The notes under the pieces were generated by a model, which did no database searches, was not told where the DNA came from, and saw only the letters and a list, made by a program, of their open reading frames with translations. From assembly GCA_964591245.1 (NCBI GenBank), contig CAZPZZ010000198.1, forward strand, positions 1-6,458: DNA of 6,458 bases, in the 5' to 3' direction. Source of the DNA: CAZPZZ01 sp964591245 (GTDB lineage Bacteria; Acidobacteriota; Vicinamibacteria; Vicinamibacterales; UBA8438). The position numbers and the translations under genes were made by a program. This document shows, piece by piece, positions 1-4,398 of this stretch (positions are counted from its first letter, which is position 1; the number at the start of each line of letters is the position of its first letter).

Positions 1-152
1 CTGAAGGCGCACCCCTGATCGACGCCGCACGTTTCGCCAACGCCGCCGCGGCCATTGCCGTTACACGTCCAGGCGCCCAACCCTCCGCTCCTTACCGACA
101 TGAGATCAACGCAATGCTGGAGAGCCGGCACGTCGCCGACCCTGGGACGTAG
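1..152 (+). CDS. rbsK: Ribokinase, C-terminal fragment (5' end off the window)
   Basis: Reading from base 3 on the plus strand gives 49 in-frame residues ending in TAG at 150-152. The fragment contains RFANAAAAIAVTRPGAQPS (residues 10-28 of the fragment), then a Pro-Tyr-Arg-His-Glu-Ile stretch. This is the C-terminal helix and tail of PfkB-family ribokinases; E. coli RbsK, as I remember it, ends with a very similar RFAHAAAAIAVTRKGAQPS stretch. Ribokinase phosphorylates D-ribose to ribose-5-phosphate with ATP in the cytoplasm. The catalytic Asp and the ATP site are upstream of the window, so the call rests on the tail alone; another PfkB sugar kinase is possible but less likely. The gene is convergent with the minus-strand run and is probably not functionally linked to it. 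Confidence 0.85.
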   Translation, partial: EGAPLIDAARFANAAAAIAVTRPGAQPSAPYRHEINAMLESRHVADPGT

Positions 153-197
153 CCTCATCCCCTTCAGATCCATGCTGGACGCGGCCAGGGGCGCGAC

Positions 198-212
198 CTC
201 CGAGCTGCGGAG
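198..212. terminator. Weak hairpin between convergent genes
   Basis: The arms CTCCG (198-202) and CGGAG (208-212) form a 5-bp stem with a 5-nt loop. The hairpin starts one base after the TAG stop of the minus-strand gene ending at 214, and about 45 bases after the ribokinase stop. Neither strand has a following T-tract, so it is at best a poor intrinsic terminator. The rest of the gap (153-213) shows nothing else I recognise. Confidence 0.2.
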
Positions 213-213
213 A

Positions 214-978
214 CTACTGGGCTGTCTCTGGTGCTGGGCGGAAGCTGGCGTCGGGCACATAGCGGATGAGCCACTGCTCGCTCCGCGTCACGACACCCGC
301 GAGCTTGGCCAGTACCTCCTGTGCGCCGGGTGCGCCAAGCGCGCGGACAAAGGGCGACCCACGGTCCAGTTCCGCGAAGTCCTCCACATGAAACACGTGG
401 ACATACCCGCCCTCACCGCCAAACGTCAGGGCACCGCTGAAGTGGTGCATCTCGGCGTCCACGAAATGCGGAAGAACGTCGTTCGCCATCACCGTGAGGT
501 ACTCCGATTCACGCCCGGTCGCTACCGAGACGACCTGCATGATCATCAATCCCGGTTCCTGATCATCCGGCAATGCATGGTTCAACGTTGGCGTGGCACG
601 CAGGGCATACGTCTCCCGACTGGCAATGACTCCGCGAATACGGCCAATGATCGCCGCCCTCACAGGATCGGCATTCGGATCGTCGTCAAAGGCTCCGAGG
701 TTGGCAAGGGGCCTCATGATGACAAAACGGTAGGTATCCCCAAAGATCGCAGTCCGGCTCACACTGCGCCACGGCAGACCAGCCTCCTGCTCCAGGGCCG
801 AAAGTTCGGTTTGCGCAGCCAGGAACTCGGCAACGCCAGTCGGAACAACCCGGACAATCGTCATCTCCAGCCAGGGCAGTTCAGCCGCCAGACCCCGACC
901 AGGTACAACCGACACCATCGCCAGGATGAATAGCCCACGCACCCAACGCTCGGCGGTCTTTTTCATCCGTCGCGTCAT
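214..978 (-). CDS. Exported protein with a likely duplicated dimeric alpha/beta-barrel fold, function unknown
   Basis: This 254-residue protein belongs to no family I can name. The chosen ATG at 978 gives a classical Sec signal: basic MTRRMKKTAERWVRG, a hydrophobic core (about residues 16-25), then a likely cut near GLAA (29-32). The mature part appears to be two copies of one unit, about residues 37-130 and 143-244. Each starts with a beta strand and helix (EMTIVRVVPTGVAEFLAA; LMIMQVVSVATGRESEYL), has a middle strand (TYRFVIMRPLANL; GYVHVFHVEDFAEL), and ends with a similar strand (GVIASRETYALRATP; GVVTRSEQWLIRYVP). That pattern resembles ABM/Dabb/NIPSNAP-like ferredoxin folds, where two units make one barrel. 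Conspicuous histidines lie in HHF (178-180) and VHVFHVED (193-200). The stop is TAG. The protein is probably periplasmic. A TTG at 1086 overlapping the upstream stop is an alternative start but would bury the signal peptide. Confidence 0.75.
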   Translation of the reverse strand: MTRRMKKTAERWVRGLFILAMVSVVPGRGLAAELPWLEMTIVRVVPTGVAEFLAAQTELSALEQEAGLPWRSVSRTAIFGDTYRFVIMRPLANLGAFDDDPNADPVRAAIIGRIRGVIASRETYALRATPTLNHALPDDQEPGLMIMQVVSVATGRESEYLTVMANDVLPHFVDAEMHHFSGALTFGGEGGYVHVFHVEDFAELDRGSPFVRALGAPGAQEVLAKLAGVVTRSEQWLIRYVPDASFRPAPETAQ

Positions 979-989
979 CGACTTTTCAG

Positions 990-993
990 CTCC
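990..993 (-). promoter_or_regulatory. Possible ribosome binding site for the gene starting at 978
   Basis: GGAG lies 11 nt upstream of the ATG at 978, which is rather long spacing. No better site precedes the ATG at 966, so 978 is the preferred start. The surrounding 101-nt gap (979-1079) shows no convincing -35/-10 pair or terminator. Confidence 0.4.
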
Positions 994-1079
994 GAGTTGT
1001 CGAACAGGGGTTTCGAATCGGCGTCCGGTTTGACGCACGGCGGTTCGTGTCAGCAACGGCCAGACGCGGCGGCGCCTGA

Positions 1080-2930
1080 TCAGCAAGAAACGCAGTTATG
1101 GTTGTTCTTCGCTCCCAGCTGCTCAAGTAGGGCAACGGTTTCGGGAATAGGCGAGACGCGTTGGACGGGACCATTCGCCATATCGGCCGTCGTCTGCCCA
1201 CGCCGACTCACGGCTGTCACATCGCCCCCCTGCTCAACAAGGTACAGGATCAACTCGTTGTCTCCACGAGCAGCTGCGTGGTGGATGGCGTTATACCCGT
1301 TGTGGTCTCGACGGTTCACATCGGCTCCCAATTCGACGAGGTAGGCCACCGTAGCGAACCACGCATCCGGTGCATGTCGATGTGCATTACCGGCAAAGCC
1401 TTCTCCATACCCCACCCCGGACGCGGCATGGATGGGATAGACACCGGGATCTCCTGCCTTGAAGAGCGGTAACCCCGATGGGTCAGGCCCCAGCGACTCG
1501 AGTTCAGTCGCCATCCACAACCCTGGCGCCGCCGTCAACACCGGCACCGACGCCGTGTCTTGCTCGTTCTCGGCGAGCGTGCCGCGGCGAACCGGACGTG
1601 GCGGAGGAGCGGTCGTCGGCATATGCGGATCGGCCCCATATTCGACAAGCATTCGCATTGCCGGTACATCTGTGGCATACGCCGCCCGCCAGAACGCCGT
1701 CGAGCCATTGGTGTCGACAAGGCCGCAATTTCGATTACCGCATCCGCTATACACCATGTACCAGGGGTGCCGGGTCAACCGTGTATCTGGCGTGGCGCCC
1801 GCTTCAAGCAACGCCACCATCACATCCAGATAGGTTGCCTGCTGAAATCCATGCTGTTGCGGCTGCGGAAACCGTGTCCTCGGCTGCCACTCCGCGTTCA
1901 CCGTCGCCCAGAGCGGCGCCACACCGTTGAGACTCGATGCGAGATTTGGATCAGCCCCGCGACCAATCAGTTCCAGCGCCAAGTCAAAGTGGGCATTGAT
2001 GGCGGCCATGAGTAAGGGACTCGTTCCGTCGCCAGCACTCACCTGATTGATATCGGCTCCTCCATCCAACAACGCAACGGCCGCAGCGAAATGTCCCTGG
2101 CGAACCGCATGCAACAGGGCTGTCAGGCCTCCCTGTGTCTCGATCGCCGGAGGTCGCGCGTCTGGAGCCTCTTCAGCCTCTGGAACCTCACCGACCAGGT
2201 ACCGCTTTCGCGAAGCCAGGACAGCGGCCTGTACCTGTCGCGACGTCGGCGTGGCGTCGTCATCCTCGAAGGCTGACAACAATTCACGCTGTCGATCTCG
2301 CGCCGCATCCGCCAACCGTCGATCGGCCACAACATCGACCAGGGCGGAGGTGACGAAGGGATCAGCACCTCTGGCGAGCAAGATCTCGACGGTCTCAACA
2401 CGGTCCCGGGCGGCCGCAAACATCAGCGGCGTCTGCCCCCACGCCGTCTCCCCCGCATCCACGTCAACCCCGTGATCGAGCAATGTGCTCACCGCGGCAG
2501 GATTGCCTGAGGCTGCAGCCAGATGCAACGGTGTTACGCCTGTCGTGGTTGTCGCGACAGCCACATCGGCGCCGGCCCTCGCGAGCACGGCAAGCACATC
2601 AGCGTGCCCTCCCGCGCTTGCGACATGCAGTGGGGTATACCGCCCAATACGGGTCCCGGCGTCCACTGCCGCGCCCGCATGTAGCAACACCGTCGCCAGT
2701 ACGGCATCACCGCGCTGGGCGGCCCAATGCAGGGGCGACATCCCATCACCGTGTGATGCGTTCACGTCGGCGCCGCCACGAAGAAGCTCGCGCACCCGCT
2801 CGACATCGGCATCTCGAGCGGCGTCTGCCACCGGAGATGTAGTCGGTGCCGCCGTCAGCGCAACGCCTATCGCAAATCCCACGACCGCCACAGCCACAGC
2901 CCGTCGCTGCCACAGGTTGCCTATCACCAC
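1080..2930 (-). CDS. Exported ankyrin-repeat protein with CX4C and C-terminal CX2C cysteine pairs
   Basis: This 616-residue protein (615 from the second GTG) has an N-terminal signal: Arg-Arg at 9-10, a hydrophobic run AVAVAVVGFAIGVALTAA (11-28), then a Thr/Pro-rich segment. Ankyrin repeats follow: about 35-62, 65-97, 99-131, 133-165 and 167-195, with hallmarks SPLHWAAQRGD, TPLHVASAGGHADV, TPLHLAAASGN and LLARGADP. A charged, repeat-free linker spans about 200-265. Further repeats lie at about 268-300, 303-335, 337-385, 410-437, 497-540, 546-577 and 579-608, several with insertions (346-365, 438-495, 505-522). Only four cysteines exist: C397 and C402 (SGCGNRNCGL), and C613 and C616 in the terminal NNHNCVSC. 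Ankyrin arrays bind proteins; the signal places this one outside the cytoplasm, probably as a scaffold or partner of its operon neighbours (inference). It starts 13 nt after the DUF1552 stop at tandem GTG codons (2930 and 2927). Confidence 0.88.
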   Translation of the reverse strand: MVIGNLWQRRAVAVAVVGFAIGVALTAAPTTSPVADAARDADVERVRELLRGGADVNASHGDGMSPLHWAAQRGDAVLATVLLHAGAAVDAGTRIGRYTPLHVASAGGHADVLAVLARAGADVAVATTTTGVTPLHLAAASGNPAAVSTLLDHGVDVDAGETAWGQTPLMFAAARDRVETVEILLARGADPFVTSALVDVVADRRLADAARDRQRELLSAFEDDDATPTSRQVQAAVLASRKRYLVGEVPEAEEAPDARPPAIETQGGLTALLHAVRQGHFAAAVALLDGGADINQVSAGDGTSPLLMAAINAHFDLALELIGRGADPNLASSLNGVAPLWATVNAEWQPRTRFPQPQQHGFQQATYLDVMVALLEAGATPDTRLTRHPWYMVYSGCGNRNCGLVDTNGSTAFWRAAYATDVPAMRMLVEYGADPHMPTTAPPPRPVRRGTLAENEQDTASVPVLTAAPGLWMATELESLGPDPSGLPLFKAGDPGVYPIHAASGVGYGEGFAGNAHRHAPDAWFATVAYLVELGADVNRRDHNGYNAIHHAAARGDNELILYLVEQGGDVTAVSRRGQTTADMANGPVQRVSPIPETVALLEQLGAKNNHNCVSC

Positions 2931-2933
2931 GTA

Positions 2934-2937
2934 CCTC
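2934..2937 (-). promoter_or_regulatory. Ribosome binding site of the ankyrin gene
   Basis: GAGG (within GAGAGGT) lies 3 nt before the GTG at 2930 and 6 nt before the GTG at 2927. The spacing favours 2927 as the real start. No in-frame ATG is available nearby. Confidence 0.5.
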
Positions 2938-2943
2938 TCATCT

Positions 2944-4353
2944 TCATGCGGACGGTATCGGCGCCTGCTCGCTCAGCGAGAAGGTCCCGGTGCTATCGCC
3001 GAAACGCTCCAACTCGAGTCCCAACGACTGCATCAAGGTGAGCATCACGTTCGCCATAGGTGTCCCATCGAGCGCCTGCAGATGCCGATTTCCTTGTAGA
3101 TGCCCATTCGCGCCGCCGAGCAAGACGAGCGGACATCGTCGGTGGTTATGGATATTCCCGTCGGCCATCGGTGACCCCCAGATGATCGCGGTTTTATCGA
3201 GCAGCGAGTCTCCCGCCTCCATTGTCTGCTGAAGCCGCTCCAGGAAATACGGCAGCTGCCCCACGCGATACTGACAAATCGTATTGAAGTCCATGATCCG
3301 CGCTTCGTTGTTCCCATGGTGCGACGCGGGATGGAAAGGCCGGTTCGTACCGCTTTCAGGAAACACTCGATTCTGCGCGTCCCGGCCAGTCTTGAAAGAG
3401 ATTACGCGAGTCATATCGGTCTCCATCGCCAGTACTTGCAGATCGAATAACAGCTGCATGTGCTCGGTGAACGAGTCCGGTACTCCGGGCGGTGCGTCCG
3501 GCAGTTCACGCGGCTCAGCTCCGTCGTTTCGTCCCTCCACCATCTGAATCCGACGCTCAACCTCTCGCACATGATCAAGATAGTGGTCCATCCTTCGACG
3601 ATCAATCTGACCGAGTTCCTGCCGCACGGCGGTCACATCGCTCAAGATCCAGTCGAGAATACTGCGTCGCGTGGCCCGGCGTTCGGCTCGCTCTTCGGGC
3701 GTGCCCCCCGCCCCGAAGAGCAGATCAAAGGCGACCCGCGGATCTCGAATCATCGGCAAGGGCTCACTCGGCGACGCCCAGCTGATCGAGTCCGTGTAGG
3801 CGCATGAGTAGTTGTACGTGCACCCTCCGGCCTGATCGAGGTTCTCGATGCAAAATTGCATCGAGGGCATCGGTGTTGCCTGTCCAAACTGCCGTGCGTA
3901 GAGCTGGTCGAGCGACGTACCAACGAAGAGGTCGGAGCCCTGCGTCTGTTTCGGATGGGACTGGGTCAAAAATACAGCAGAGGACCGAAAGTGATCACCA
4001 CCGACCTCAGGCGGACTGAACGCCTCAGCCATGGCCACGTCCGTGTTACTGACGATAGTTAAGTAATCACGAAATGGTTCGAGCGATTTGAGCGCATTAT
4101 CGTCCACCAGCTCGAAATCCGGTCCGGTGGTCGCCGGCGCAAAGAGATGCCGGCTCGCCCCCCATTCATTACACCCAGGCAGTCCGTGTACCTCTTCGAT
4201 ACATACCAGCCGGGTTGTCTCGGTCGCCGCCAGCACCTTCGTGCCCAGGCGACCCGCCGGCACCATTGCGTCAAGCAGCGGTAAGGCCACGGTCGCCCCC
4301 ATACCGCGCAGAAACGTTCGTCTAGGTAAATGCTTTCCGCTAAGGATCGCCAT
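2944..4353 (-). CDS. DUF1552 (HXXSHH) family protein with twin-arginine signal
   Basis: This 469-residue protein starts at an ATG with AAGGAG 5 nt upstream. The N-terminus HLPRRTFLRGMGATVALPLL (8-27) is a twin-arginine signal with a hydrophobic stretch, so it is probably exported folded by the Tat system. Family landmarks are visible in order: HFRSSAVFLT (121-130); the Cys-containing CTYNYSCAYTDSISW (178-192); DPRVAFDLLFG (204-214); a charged helical region with HYLDHVREVERRI (257-269); the signature HPASHH (341-346) that gives the Pfam family its HXXSHH name; IIWGSPMADGNIHNH (390-404); and the C-terminal GDSTGTFSL (452-460). The length is normal for the family. Its biochemical function is not established. 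The histidine- and aspartate-rich motifs could form a metal or catalytic site (inference). It lies 45 nt after the DUF1592-type gene, a pairing common in Planctomycetota and Acidobacteriota. Confidence 0.93.
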   Translation of the reverse strand: MAILSGKHLPRRTFLRGMGATVALPLLDAMVPAGRLGTKVLAATETTRLVCIEEVHGLPGCNEWGASRHLFAPATTGPDFELVDDNALKSLEPFRDYLTIVSNTDVAMAEAFSPPEVGGDHFRSSAVFLTQSHPKQTQGSDLFVGTSLDQLYARQFGQATPMPSMQFCIENLDQAGGCTYNYSCAYTDSISWASPSEPLPMIRDPRVAFDLLFGAGGTPEERAERRATRRSILDWILSDVTAVRQELGQIDRRRMDHYLDHVREVERRIQMVEGRNDGAEPRELPDAPPGVPDSFTEHMQLLFDLQVLAMETDMTRVISFKTGRDAQNRVFPESGTNRPFHPASHHGNNEARIMDFNTICQYRVGQLPYFLERLQQTMEAGDSLLDKTAIIWGSPMADGNIHNHRRCPLVLLGGANGHLQGNRHLQALDGTPMANVMLTLMQSLGLELERFGDSTGTFSLSEQAPIPSA

Positions 4354-4358
4354 CCCGT

Positions 4359-4364
4359 CTCCTT
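4359..4364 (-). promoter_or_regulatory. Ribosome binding site of the DUF1552 gene
   Basis: AAGGAG lies 5 nt upstream of the ATG at 4353. It is a strong Shine-Dalgarno sequence and supports this start, which also puts the twin-arginine motif near the N-terminus. Confidence 0.75.
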
Positions 4365-4398
4365 GCCTGTTGCGCTCCGCCGAGCAAGACCGAATCGT

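Noticed and set aside
55..933. 292-codon open frame on the plus strand
   Set aside because: It is antisense to the exported barrel gene and out of frame with the ribokinase tail. Its product is Arg/His-rich with no recognisable motif, as expected of a GC-rich shadow.
1008..1022. tRNA T-arm-like sequence around TTTCGAATC
   Set aside because: There is no acceptor stem, anticodon arm or D-arm around it; it is only a TTCGAA palindrome.
979..1079. Possible internal promoter between the ankyrin and barrel genes
   Set aside because: A TTGCTG hexamer is present on the minus strand but has no convincing -10 element at the right spacing.
979..1086. N-terminal extension of the exported barrel protein from a TTG at 1086
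   Set aside because: The added 36 residues are Arg-rich and would place the Sec signal internally. ATG 978 gives a standard signal peptide.
2485..3099. 204-codon open frame on the plus strand, Ala/Ser/Thr-rich
   Set aside because: It is antisense to the ankyrin repeats and the end of the DUF1552 gene. Its low-complexity composition mirrors the opposite strand's codons.
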